Shown here: positions 31,155-41,771 of the stretch, in pieces
How positions within the stretch are numbered: position 1 is the first letter of the stretch
How the letters are laid out: each line of letters begins with the position of its first letter
Origin: Zymoseptoria tritici IPO323
Taxonomy: Eukaryota; Ascomycota; Dothideomycetes; Mycosphaerellales; Mycosphaerellaceae
Assembly (NCBI RefSeq): GCF_000219625.1
Contig: NC_018212.1
Span: 1,054,001-1,118,000, forward strand
Length of the DNA: 64,000 bases
Direction: 5' to 3'
The notes under the pieces: model-generated
What the model saw: only the letters and a program-made list of their open reading frames with translations
What the model was told of the DNA's origin: nothing
Databases searched by the model: none
Translations under genes and position numbers: made by a program

Positions 31155-34100
31155 TAGCGTAACTACTGCATACTTAAGGAAGAATTGTCTGTTCTAAGCG
31201 CAGCTACTAGAACCTTACTATATACTATTTAGACAGTTAACTAGCGAGCTAAGAAAGAGCTAGTTATAATAACAGCCGCAATATAGGCTAATAAGTTTAA
31301 GACTGCGAAAGAGAATAAAGTCCTAAGAAAGGGAAGTAACTTCTTAGACTAGTTAAGGATGCTTAAAACAGCCCTTATAGACAAGAAGGTATTAGGCTAT
31401 ATCTTTTATAACATTCCCTAGTGCCCTGTCTAACTAAAGCTAGGAATTAAAGTTAGATATCCCTCTCTACTAACTAAGGAGAGTACTACTTTATCCTCCT
31501 AGGCTCTAACTCCTTCCTAAAAAGAAGGAGGGGATACTCTAGTAATAGAACCTATTCTAACTAGTAGACTAAGACTAACTCCTCTCTAAGTCTAGTATAA
31601 GTATAACCTAATTGCATATAGGATTATTAGTAAAAGGATTAACTAATCTCTAAGGCCTAACTTTAGGGATATAGAGAAGATAGCTAAAGAACTATATAAT
31701 ACTATTGCAGCTACCTATAGGCCTATTATAACTATAAACATTTATAATAGCCTAAGGATTCTTAGAATTAGTAATATTAAGATCTAAGGAATAAATACTT
31801 AGAAGTACTATAAGGACTTCTAAAAGTAGCATTATAAGTATATCTTTATAATAGAACAATACTCTAGGTCTAAGAACATTCTAGTCTTAAAGCTTACCTT
31901 TAGTAATAAGCAGATTAGGCTGTTCTTTATCTAGGGCCTTTACTATCTAGAATACCTAAGAAGCTAGAGATAATCCTATTATATTAAGAATATAACTCTT
32001 AAAGAGCTAATTACCTTATTAATTAAGGAACCTCCTTTACAGATATAGAGGATAGTAAGAGGATTTAGGGGTACTGTAGTAGATAATAATTAGTATACTA
32101 AGTATACCTATTATATCTATATAAATGCAGATTGCTTTAAGAAGTACCCTAATAAGGCCCTAAAGTCCTAGGTATATAAAGGAAAAGGAGGATCTAATAA
32201 GGATAAGAAGAAGTCCTAAGATAAGAGCAAGAGATATAATAAGAAGGGAGGAAAGGGTACTATAGTAATTAAGCCTATCTCCTTTTCTAATGCAGGCTTA
32301 GGCTCTAATTTAGATAGCTTATTTGTAGGAGTAGCAATTACTACCGCTAGAATATAAAGGAGTAATACTATTATCTAGGATTCTAATATATTATACTACT
32401 TCTTTAATAACAAGTCCTAGTTCTTAAACCTTAAACCCCTAGAAACCCTAATTAGGTTCTCTTAAGCTATTAGACAAAGTATAGTTATATACTTAGGAAG
32501 TATAAGGATTATAATAAAGTATAAGGGGAATAAGTTAAACATTACCTTGCAAGATATGTTATACTCTCCTAACTCTAATTATAACCTTATCTTAGTAGAG
32601 ACTCTCTAGCTAAAGTATAAGGTCTACCTAGATAAGCTATCTTTATGCATTTTAAGGAATAATAAGAAGATAGGCAAGGTTTAGTCTACTTATAATATTC
32701 TAATCCTCTAGAATGCAACTGTCTCTCTCCCTAAGGGGAGTACTAAAGTTACTTTTATAACTAACAGGAATATATCCTATCTAGCCTTTACTATACCTAA
32801 GGCTAATATAATAAGATAGTACTAGAGACTAGGCTATATAGGGAACAAGATTCTTAGTATAATAAAGACTTAAGTCTAAGGACTTAAGCAGATTAATATA
32901 TCTACACTTAAGTACTATAAGCTATATAAGCTTATAAGGTTACAAAGAGTAGTATTAAGAACTCTAAGACTAATACCTTAATCCTTATTAGATAAGGTCT
33001 ATATTAATATTATAGGACTAATCTTTCTACTAGATATCTTTAGATACAAGTATATCTTTATAATTACTAATATAAAGTTAAGAAGGAGATAGGCTATCTT
33101 CTATAAGCTTAAATTACAAGCTGCATAAATTATTAAGAAATAGACTACTAAGACATTTAACTAATACAAAAAGATAGTTAAGATCTAGTTCTTAGATAAA
33201 GGAAGAGAGTTTAATAATAATAATCTAATTACATTTGCAGAGAATAAGGGACTAAGATAGGATTTCTTAGCTCCCTATACTCCTAAGCAGAATAGAATTG
33301 CAGAATTATTTAATAAGGTTATCCTTAATAAGGCAAGAGCAATAATAATTAACTCTAGCCTACCTCTCCCTCTTTAGAGTTTTGTAGTTATATATACAAT
33401 CTTCCTTACTAATAAGCTAGTATACCTATTAACTAATAAGATTCCTCTTTAGGAATTTAATTAAGATCTTAATGCTAGAACTCTATATATTAATCTAATA
33501 AAGGTTAGGAGATTTAGATGTAGAGCATATCTGCATAATTAGGGGAGATCTAATTTATAGAAGTTCTATCCTAGAGCAGAGAAATACTAGAATCTAGGAT
33601 TCTAGGAGAATACTTTAACTAACTATATAGTTTAGAAGTTTAAACTATCTACCCTTGCTAGGTTTTAGTACAAAATTATAACTTCTCCTTATATAATATA
33701 TAATAAGAATAAGGTATATAGTATAGTACCTGCTACCCTAAACTTCTAAGGGGAGAGTTTCCTATAACTAATATAACCTATTACTATAGAACAGGAAGTC
33801 TATATTATCTATACTAAAGATTAAGATTAGGGCTAGGATGCCTAAGAGCAAGATACCTAACCTTTTACTACTTCTTATCTTTAAGAAGTAGAGAATATGT
33901 TTAATACTATATAGAGAGAGAGAAACTAAGCCTCCCTTTTAATATCTTAGGGGAAGCAAATATTAGGTTAGGATATATAGTCCTAGAATAACTAATATAA
34001 GCAGTCTAAGCCTAATTAGCTAAAGGCTACTAAGTATAAAGAAGCCTCCTAGCTAGCTTAGGGGGAGCATATTTCTAAGGAAATAGGAAGTCCTAAAGGA

Positions 34101-35973
34101 TTCTAAGAAAGTCCTAAGGGATTCTAGGAGCAGGCTAATACCTTATTAATATAGCTATAATATTAAGCATTAGTAGAGAATTGCCCTAAAAGGGAAGACC
34201 TCTAAGATTATACTATAACTCCCTTCCTAAATATTTATATTATAGGAAAGAAGAAAGTAGGAAGAAGCCCTAAGAGACCTAAGAAATTAGGTAATAAAGC
34301 AAGTCCTAAAAGCTTAGGCATATTTAGACTTTTAAGAAGTAAAAGATTAGTTATAAGAAAAGACTATAATAAGATCTAGAAGATAGGACTTAAAGTAACA
34401 AATCCTAATCTGTCTAATCCTAAGATAGTTAAGGAAGCTCTCTCTAGATCTAACTATAAGGAATAGGAGAAAGCTATTATTAAAGAAGCTAAGTTACTTA
34501 AATCTATAAGATGCCTTAAATAGAAACTTATTAGCACCCTCCCTAAGGGGAGAGTCCCTCTTATAGGGAAATAGGTCTTTAAGATTAAGATGCTCCTAAA
34601 TAGAACTATAGAGAAGTATAAGGCTAGATAGATAGCTAGGGGATTTATATAAAGGAAGGGACTTAACTATATTAATACCTTTGCTCCTACCTTAAGAGCT
34701 ATAATAGGGAGAATACTTCTGTCCCTCTTAGTTAACTTTAGCTAGAAGAGGAGATAAGTTAATATTAAGACTGCATTCCTAAATCTAAACCTAGATAAGC
34801 AGATCTTTATTAAGCTATTAGAGGGAGCTTATCTCTTTAAAAAAGATGCTTATAAGTATATTATATATATTAAGAAAGGACTATATAGGCTTAAGCAGGC
34901 AGCTGCTCTCTAGTACTATAATACTATAGATACTCTCTAAAAGCTTAGTCTAATAAGAACTATTAGTAATACTTGCCTCTTTTAAAGGAAAGGCATCCTT
35001 GTTCTTCTTTATATAAATAACTTCTAGATCTTTAGATAGTTAGACTATAAGATTAACAAGCTAATTAAGGGATTAGAGCAGAAGTATATAATTAAGGTTG
35101 TTAATACTAATGTCTTTCTTAGACTTTACCTAAAGGAAAGGAAAGATAGCTCTATGTCTATCTCTTAGGAACACTATTCTAGAGACAAACTTTAAGGATA
35201 TAGTCTTAGTAATGCAAAGAGTGTTAAGTACCCCCTTAACACCCTCCTTAAACCCCTCTAGGATAAGGAAACAAAGGAGGACTATAATCTCTTTAATAAG
35301 ATTATTAGGGAACTGCAATATCTATTAAACTATACTAGACTAGATATTAGTTTTATTGTTAACTACTATATAAGGTTCCTTTAGAACCTAGGACCTTTGT
35401 ATATTTAGGCAGCTAAACATATCTAGAGATATATTGCAGGTATAATTAACAAGTGCCTTATATATAAGAAAACTAAGGAGCAAATTTAGATTAAAGCATT
35501 CTTAGACTCTAACTTTACTAGTAATCCTAGTATATCTAGGTCTACCTTAGGAATGCTCTTTAAAATTGCAGGAGGCCTAGTTATCTAGAGATCTTAACTA
35601 CAGAAAGAAGTAGTACTATCTAGTACTAAGGCAGAGTACCTCTCTCTTACTAAGGCAATAAGAGAAGTAAATTAGGTAAGGAATCTTATTAATAAGCTCT
35701 AGCCCTTTACTTAGGCTAAAAGTATTTCTACTATCCTTATTAAAATAGACAATTAATTAGCTATTAGCCTTGTAGAAAACTATACTAACTCTAAAAGATT
35801 AAGATATATCTCTCTTAGGAACTATTACTATAGAAAGTAATATAATAAGGGGAATATTAAGGTAGAGTTTGTAAGGACAGATATACAGCTTGCAGACTAT
35901 CTAATAAAACTAAAATCCCTAAATACTATCCTCTAATATATAGATCTATAAATCTAGCAAAAAGATACTTATG

Positions 35974-36001
35974 TGTCTATGTTAGGTAGCTAACATAGAC
36001 A
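35974..36001. repeat. perfect 12-bp inverted repeat with 4-bp loop
   Basis: TGTCTATGTTAG, then GTAG, then CTAACATAGACA. It lies just after the remnant of pol and before the tRNA-like sequence. It could fold as a hairpin. Confidence 0.75.
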
Positions 36002-36009
36002 TATAAGAG

Positions 36010-36082
36010 AGGCTAATACAGGAATTAAACCTATAACCTTCTAATTTGTAGTTAGAAATTATACTACTAGACTAACTAGCCC
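36010..36082 (-). tRNA. RIP-mutated tRNA-like sequence inside the Copia element
   Basis: Read on the minus strand, 36082-36076 (GGGCTAG) pairs with TTAGCCT at 36016-36010 as a seven-pair acceptor stem with wobbles. The D region has AGTCTAGTAGTATAAT. The anticodon arm is TCTAA/TTAGA around CTACAAA. The T arm is ATAGG/CCTGT around TTTAATT. The anticodon position reads ACA, which RIP could have made from GCA (Cys). Total length is 73 bases. Changed bases are of the G-to-A/C-to-T kind seen in the whole element. A chance fold in AT-rich DNA is less likely given all four stems plus the tRNA-like A and B boxes. Confidence 0.5.
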
Positions 36083-37148
36083 TTAATAAGAAGAGGGAAA
36101 TTGCTCTTAAATTTATGCCTTAATACCTACATTCCTACCTAAGAAGGATTCCCTCCCTAGAATTATACTATTTTATTTGTTACAAAACTAAGAAGTATAA
36201 TACTTAGAACACTTATTTTATTCTTATCTATATAAAGGAAAGGAGGTAACTATATACCTTTACAAAAGCATCTAAGAAACTATAAGAAAAACACCTAGCT
36301 AAAGGAAAACTTTTTTATAAAAACCTAAAAGTATTAGAGTATATCCTAGAACCTGCAGCCTGCCCCCCTAAAACTACTACTAAAAGACTAAGCTAATTCC
36401 CCTAGAATCTTAACTTAAAGCCTAAGAGAATATTAATTTCTATTAGGGAAGAAGGGATTTTAAGGAGAATATATATAGGATACTATATTACTAACTACTA
36501 CTTTATCTCTGCCTTATTAGAGCTTAATATTTAGCTAAGAGGAGTCTAGTTATAGTATAATACAAATCCCTAAGGATTAGGAGTTGTTAAACTAGGGTAG
36601 TTTTCTATTAGGAAGGCCTACTCCCTTAGGTTATATAGCTCCTCTATTACTATATTAATAAGGTCTATAGTAAGGAGATCCTTATTAAGCTTAGCTATAA
36701 AGTTATTAAAGCAAGCTATAAAAGAAAAGGGACCCTAAGCCCTAATATTTACTTTGTTATAATATCTATTTATCTCTCCTCTAATAAGTTAATATATAGT
36801 CTAATATACTATAGAACTATCTTTATAGATCTATAGAAGATCTCTACTACTAATAGCTCTTATTTTATTAATAACTTACTAGAAGGTTTTCCTAGGGATA
36901 GAGAAAGCTGCTCTTCTTCTAGAAGCTATAGCTAGTAATATAAATTATATTATTAATAGCTATAAGGGATAGATAATAGATTAGCTAATAAATTAGCTAA
37001 ATAGATAAGAGGTATAGATTATAAAGTAGAGGAATAAAAAAAGCTAGAAGAAGATGCTTTTTAACAAGCTAAAGCCGAGTATTAGCTACGTAGTAGGTAA
37101 ATACCTGCTATATTTAGGTAACAGACAGCTCGTAATAATATAGCTACT
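36083..37148. other. unexplained 3' internal region of the Copia element
   Basis: About 1.07 kb between the tRNA-like sequence and the polypurine tract, AT-rich and stop-filled by RIP. Standard Copia elements end soon after RNase H, so this may be an extra ORF, a captured host fragment or an older nested insertion. No frame gives recognisable protein by eye. Confidence 0.5.
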
Positions 37149-37158
37149 AATAGGGGAG
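37149..37158 (+). other. polypurine tract
   Basis: AATAGGGGAG ends exactly at the 3' LTR start. It would prime plus-strand DNA synthesis. It is one of the few G-rich spots left in the element. Confidence 0.75.
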
Positions 37159-37329
37159 TGTTGTAGATTATTAGACTAACTATTAGTAAAGTGCACGTAA
37201 CTAGTACTAAGGCATTCCTACATATAGATAGCTAAAGTAAGAATCTCACACTTAAGATTCTCTCTGCATAACAATATATACCTGCTAATTAGAGGTCTTC
37301 TTCTACTTAGCTTAAGTCCAATCACAACA
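37159..37329 (+). repeat. 3' LTR, 171 bp
   Basis: Begins TGTTGTAG and ends CAATCACAACA. The outer right end keeps its original C residues, whereas the start is mutated. This mirrors the 5' LTR: the outer edges of the element are less mutated than the inside. Confidence 0.9.
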
Positions 37330-37334
37330 GTCTT
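37330..37334. repeat. right target-site duplication GTCTT
   Basis: Matches 30968-30972 exactly, showing that the LTRs and flanks belong to one insertion. Confidence 0.9.
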
Positions 37335-38025
37335 CCCGTCTTTCATCCGAGCTAAGCCCACCGAAACCAGCGATCAGCAACGACATGAGGTGGTGTCTGC
37401 AGAGACATGGTCTGGTCTGGTCAAGTGCGGTGGCGGAGATGGTCGGAAAGCACAAAGCACGAGGCACACGCCATCGCACCGAAACGAGGATGACCCGTGT
37501 CACAAGATCACAATACGAGACTGCACTCGTTCCCATTGTGCTCGACTAGACACAATACAGCCCATATTCGGAGCGGATCAAGTTCAGCACTGCAATGCCC
37601 CGACCCCCTAGCACGGAGACAGCAGGTGCGCGCATCCGAGTGGACGTCTCGTATTTCTTGCCCGCGTTCGATGGTCTAGTCACTGAGACCCCTGGAGTCT
37701 GCAAAGCCGGCGAGATTCCCGATGTCCACGGCTGGTCTAGCTAGGGAATCGGGACCGCACTGCCTCAAAAGCTACCCTGGCCACGGCTGGTCTAGCTAGG
37801 GAATCGGGACCGCACTGCCTCAAAAGCTACCCTGGCCACGGATGAAAACGAAAAAGGAATCGTCATCTTCCGAGCGGGATACATATAGACATCGCCGCGT
37901 CGCTCCTTCTCTTCTTTCCTTCACTCACAATCCCACAACCACCTCCATCACGTCGCGCAATTCTGCAACCCAATTCTGATCCGGAAAGCAACCTCCCTCC
38001 AGCTACCCATCAGCACCCACCCACC
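37335..38025. promoter_or_regulatory. upstream region of SSP3
   Basis: GC-balanced sequence with no ORF of note. It contains the perfect 55-bp tandem repeat listed separately, about 190-300 bases before the SSP3 start, and a pyrimidine-rich leader (CTTCTCTTCTTTCC near 37910), as is common before fungal start sites. Confidence 0.45.
37726..37835. repeat. perfect 55-bp tandem repeat, two copies
   Basis: Copies at 37726-37780 and 37781-37835 are identical, each starting CCACGGCTGG and ending CTACCCTGG. A third copy begins at 37836 (CCACGG) and diverges. Identity implies recent duplication. It sits in the probable promoter of SSP3. Confidence 0.9.
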
Positions 38026-38257
38026 ATGAAATCATTCCTCCTGTCTGCCACCATGGCCCTCCTCCTCACCGCCCTACCACTGGCGAGTGCGGATTGCTGG
38101 GTCTACGAATGCTCAGTCTCTGGCGTCGGCCACCCATGCGTGTGCGGCGACGTTCCAGGGAAATGCGACGGCCATAACCCTGTATGCTGACTTGCCATTC
38201 TCTACTCATTGCTTGTCGCTGGAGCGCACTGACTTCTTTCAGACTTGCATTGCCTGA
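38026..38257 (+). CDS. small secreted cysteine-rich protein (SSP3)
   Basis: A 56-residue protein from exons 38026-38181 and 38243-38257. The intron is 61 bases (GTATGC donor, CACTGACTT branch region, CAG acceptor), and the last exon encodes only five codons (TCIA and stop). A strong signal peptide (MKSFLLSATMALLLTALPL) is followed by a 34-residue mature peptide with six cysteines, starting DCWVYECSV with a CVCGD core. This gene is too short and spliced for simple ORF finders. It faces Myb-like member 2 and lacks sequence similarity to the other SSPs beyond the signal peptide and gene layout. Confidence 0.7.
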
Positions 38258-38409
38258 TGGTCAAGATCCACAACAAAGCGACCTCGTGCATCTATCCATG
38301 TAAGTGTTCGACCCCGTGTCTGAGGGCCGTGCTAGTTGGCTGACGAGATGGCAGAAGTCGAATCGGAACGAAACGAGGGCGTCTACTTGTTGTAATGTCC
38401 CCTTGGAGT

Positions 38410-38462
38410 TTTTGCTTGGACTGTGTTCTTGGACTGCGTGCTTGGACTGTGTGCTTGGAGTG
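38410..38462. repeat. 13-bp tandem repeat, four imperfect copies
   Basis: GCTTGGACTGTGT-like units follow one another, with one or two changes each. A simple minisatellite in the 3' region of SSP3. Confidence 0.75.
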
Positions 38463-38770
38463 TGCCGCAGTGTCTCCTTGTGCCCTGAACACCAGATACA
38501 TTGAACACTACATACACTCGGGAACATGATATGACATTGGTCGCAAGGTGTTCAGCCTTCCGTCTCTGCCATGCCCACTCTTGCAAAGCTGCTCGTTGGT
38601 AGTAAGTTGTGTTCGCAGTCATGATTTCCATTGTGCTCAGAACAGAACAAAGCAACCAGATCTGCAGCTACAGTACAAGTTCTCCGTACCCAAAGTTCCT
38701 CAGTGTGTCATGATCAAAGGTCGCTTGCGTCTGTCTTCGCAAAATCCCACCCTTTCTGCGCCATGCAGTC

Positions 38771-38835
38771 ATTATCGCTGATCGTCGCTGATAATCCATC
38801 ATGTCTGTCGGGGTATCATATCTCGTAATCATGCA
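38771..38835. repeat. conserved 3' flanking block, unit 2
   Basis: Contains GCTGATCGTCGCTGATAATC and TGTCGGGGTATCATAT, matching the blocks at 28101-28160 and 44358-44413. It lies about 85 bases past the stop codon of Myb-like member 2. Confidence 0.7.
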
Positions 38836-38918
38836 TATCATCTCTGTTCATCCTGCCGGTTTGACGGTCGAATTCGTGCCACCATGTCGTCGTAATGAAA
38901 GGAGTTTCTCTCAACAAA

Positions 38919-40505
38919 TTACTCCTTTCGACCGTCCTTGTCCTGCGCCTGCTCGGCCTTCCTGGCTTCCTTGAGTTTCCTGGCATCCTCTGCGAGCTCT
39001 GCCTCAACCTCGAAGTTTTGAGCCATTGGAGTAGCCACGTATGGACCAAACATTTCAACGCGTTGCTTGGCCTCCTCAGCCATGCGCGCTTTCTTCACTG
39101 CGATCTTGCTTTTCTTCAGAGGAGGAGATGCAGTACCGTCCTCGCCGTGTGAAGTCTTGCGCTTCCCCTTGTTGCCCGTATCCTTTCCGCCGATCTCGCC
39201 CGCTGGCTGCTTGCCTCGCGAGCCACCTTTTCCGCCATTGCCGGCCTCGTCGTTGGAGTTGTCGGAGTCGTCTTTTCCTCCAACGCTGTCTTCATTGTCG
39301 CTCTCCAAGTCGTCGGTTCCGTCGTCAGACGACTCAACCTCACCTGGGAGAGGAGCCGGTGGCTGTGGCAGAGGGGTAATGTTGTGGGGAACCATAGTCC
39401 CACCAGCGCCACGAGGTGTAGGGAGGAAGCGAAGAGGTCCATTGGCTGGGAGAGGCAGGCCGGCTAACCCCGCTTCGAGGACGGCAATCTGCTGCGGCAC
39501 GCGGTTGTAGTCGCGTGTGGAAGGACCGGTGGGATGCGCAACCCTCGTGAAGAGACCCATTTGCTGGGTGAAGGAAGCCTCCGTGCGCACGGGATACGCA
39601 ATGTGGGGCCAGACGATCGCGTCGTGGATGGCGATATACTCGAGGTGAGTGGGGAAAGCGTTGTTGACGCGATATTCTTGGTAAATCTGTCGGATGTGTT
39701 AGCATGCACACTCCATATGCGCAATCCATTCTGCGGATCTGACGTGTATCATGTGGGTGAAGAAGCAGGACATACCTTGAGAAGGACAAGACTCTCGGCA
39801 TCGGTCCAACTCGGCGAACGTGGATGAGCTCGACGAGTTTGGACATGTCCTCCGCCACGTCCACCACGTCCACCCCGCGGAGCGCCTGGGACTGGAGGAT
39901 TGCGTGCAACGCGGACTGGCTTCAGCGCCTGAATCATCGGCTCGAACCTCGCGACCAGAGCAGCGTTTGGCACCGGTAGAGGCGCGCCGGGCAGCAAGGA
40001 TGGTATTCGAGGATAGGGACCGGTGCTGGCGGGTGAAGCGACTGGTGGAGGACCTGGTGGTGCTGGAGGCTGCACTGGCCCGGCTTGAGGGAGAACTGCG
40101 TTTAGACCGTTAATTGGAGTCCATGTAATTCCTGTCTCGCATGAGCGGAGTTCAGTGTGATGAAGTTGTGGACTTACCAGTAGGTGGGAGGTTGGCAAGC
40201 TGGTTTAGGTCGGCGAGAGGGTTTTCCTCGCTGCCATTCTCGTCCTCGATATTCTCTCCGTCCATTTCATCTTCGTCTCCTCCATTCGCGTCTTCTTCAT
40301 CTTCCTCACCGACATCTTCATCGACGCGGTCCTCTTCCTCTTCAGCCAGAGCTTGTCTACGCATGGGGCCAGCGCGGAAGTTGACAGGATCGTCAGACTC
40401 GACAGGTGCGTTGCGCTTCTCGATCTCCTCGTCGTAGCCAGTGAGGCTCTTGGGTGGTGGTGGAGCGGGACCTTCTTGGTCCTTCTTGCTGCTCGGTAAA
40501 GCCAT
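38919..40505 (-). CDS. Myb/SANT-like acidic protein, family member 2
   Basis: A 483-residue protein in three exons: 40505-40178, 40131-39776 and 39686-38919. The first exon encodes a very acidic region. Exon 2 is proline-rich, then RG-rich (GGRGGRGGG), and ends with the conserved SPSWTDAESLVLLK. Exon 3 opens IYQEYRVNNAFPTHLEYIAI, then VWPHIAYPVRTEAS and the PSTRDYNRVPQQIAVLEAGL segment. An acidic/basic low-complexity region and a predicted coiled coil (EDARKLKEARKAEQ) end the protein. The intron phases (1, then 0) are the same as in members 1 and 3. The first intron could instead end at an acceptor 37 bases further on (AAACGCAG), also in frame. Probably a nuclear protein; partners unknown. 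Confidence 0.7.
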
Positions 40506-41595
40506 ATCGACTTTGCGCAGTAGTTGAGTATGTGCTGTGACAAGCTCAAGTGGGCGCTCCTGCGATCTCAAAAGGTTGAAGAGGTTTAGCAGATCTGCCT
40601 CACGGAACGAAAAGAAGTAGCGGAAGAAACGGGAGTATGCGCTGAGCTAGTTACCCGCAAGTCCAAGCTTTTTGGTGAGTGAATGCAATAGTAACAAGTG
40701 TGAAAGGTGTTTTGTGCTGGGAAAGGGGTCCGGGAGCAGGTGAATCGACACAAGCCTTCACCTCGTCCTCACCTCGTAGCTTGGAGATACAGCTAGTACT
40801 TCCTAGCGGTAAGCATACCTACCAGCTGACCAGATCATGCTCGTACTCGTTGCTGGTTGTCGTGTCAAGCCATGGCAGCACTTCGAGCCAGCAATACGTT
40901 CTTGGCGTAGCATCCACAACGAGTAGGAGAGACCACTGGCATCGTACGACTAACACTCGAGGGGCCTCCAACAGTACAGAGGCGGTCTGTATTCTTTTTT
41001 CAGCAAAGTCATTTTTCTCTGCCCTCCACGACCACGAAAGAGTACTGCAAAGCTGTGCCACCAGTCCAATTGTTGCGCTTGTTCTCCTCCATGTCGAGTC
41101 ACATCCTCCATCAGACCGTGCTTGCTCCGGATTAGCGGCTTCCAGACTCCTCTCGCATATTGACTGGCAGTATGAGAAGATGCCATGGAGAGAAAGTTCC
41201 GGACGTCTTGCACTATTCGGATGATGCTTAATGGTGTGGTGCAGGCATGGTTCGTTGCCCATGCAGCTCAGGACGGACACAAACTGATGACACTCGACAA
41301 GACGCCATCTCGTATGTAGTGTGCGAAAGATTCTGGAGTCCTGAGATAAGCGATCTGGTCCTTTGGAAGCATCTTCGAGAACAATGAGGCGGGACAGCAC
41401 CGCGGCTCTTCGTAGATAGTCGCGAGTCTCCAAGGGGCTTCTCGCGTACGACTTTCGGAGCCAGACCAGTATCTCGGCCTGCTACTCGAGGGTGTATCGA
41501 TGGAAGAGTGAGCGATGTTCCAAGCTGTTGATTGCAGGTGCGTAGTAATAATGGAATGGTTGCTCGATGAGATACAGCCCAAGCAATGCAACGTC
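40506..41595. other. upstream region of Myb-like member 2, then unassigned
   Basis: The part next to the gene (40625-40790) shares GAGTATGCGCTGAGCTAG, GTCCAAGCTTTTTGGTGAGT and TGTTTTGTGCT with the upstream regions of members 1 and 3. A 204-codon minus-strand ORF (40819-41433) has no recognisable motif and is not called as a gene. Confidence 0.45.
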
Positions 41596-41771
41596 TGTTG
41601 TGGATCATCAGACTGACCATCAGTGAAGTGCACGTGACTAGTGCCAAGGCATTCCCACACACAGATAGCTGAAGTGAGAATCTCACACTTGAGATTCTCT
41701 CTGCATGACAATATATACCTGCCAATCAGAGGTCTTCTTCCACTCAGCTTGAGTCCAATCACAACAACGTC
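41591..41771 (+). mobile_element. solo LTR of the same Copia family, not RIP-mutated
   Basis: 171 bp (41596-41766) from TGTTGTGG to CACAACA, flanked on both sides by ACGTC (41591-41595 and 41767-41771), a 5-bp target duplication different from that of the full element. It keeps the CA and TG dinucleotides that the full copy has lost, so it shows the unmutated LTR. A solo LTR arises by recombination between the two LTRs of an inserted element. Confidence 0.95.

Larger units (their letters stand above)
30973..37329 (+). mobile_element. complete Ty1/Copia LTR retrotransposon, mutated by RIP
   Basis: 6357 bp with 171-bp LTRs, a primer site, a polypurine tract and 5-bp target duplications. The interior is extremely AT-rich, nearly free of CA and TG and full of stops, as RIP leaves it. 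Translated fragments on the plus strand appear in Copia order: a gag zinc-knuckle remnant (INADCFKKYPNKA, about 32120), a protease remnant (DSNILYYFFNNK, about 32380), integrase (DRGREF and LAPYTPKQNRIAE, about 33200-33300), reverse transcriptase (TFAPTLRA, KTAFLN, GLYRLKQA, about 34670-34920) and RNase H (STKAEYLSLT, about 35620). About 1.1 kb between the end of pol and the 3' LTR is not explained. The element is dead unless complemented. Confidence 0.95.
38258..38918. other. convergent intergenic region of unit 2
   Basis: Between the stop codons of SSP3 and Myb-like member 2. It holds a 13-bp tandem repeat (38410-38462) and the conserved flanking block (38771-38835). Short ORFs lack motifs. 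Confidence 0.5.

Noticed and set aside
40819..41433. 204-codon minus-strand ORF upstream of Myb-like member 2
   Set aside because: No domain, no signal peptide, irregular composition, and no counterpart upstream of members 1 or 3 that I can align.
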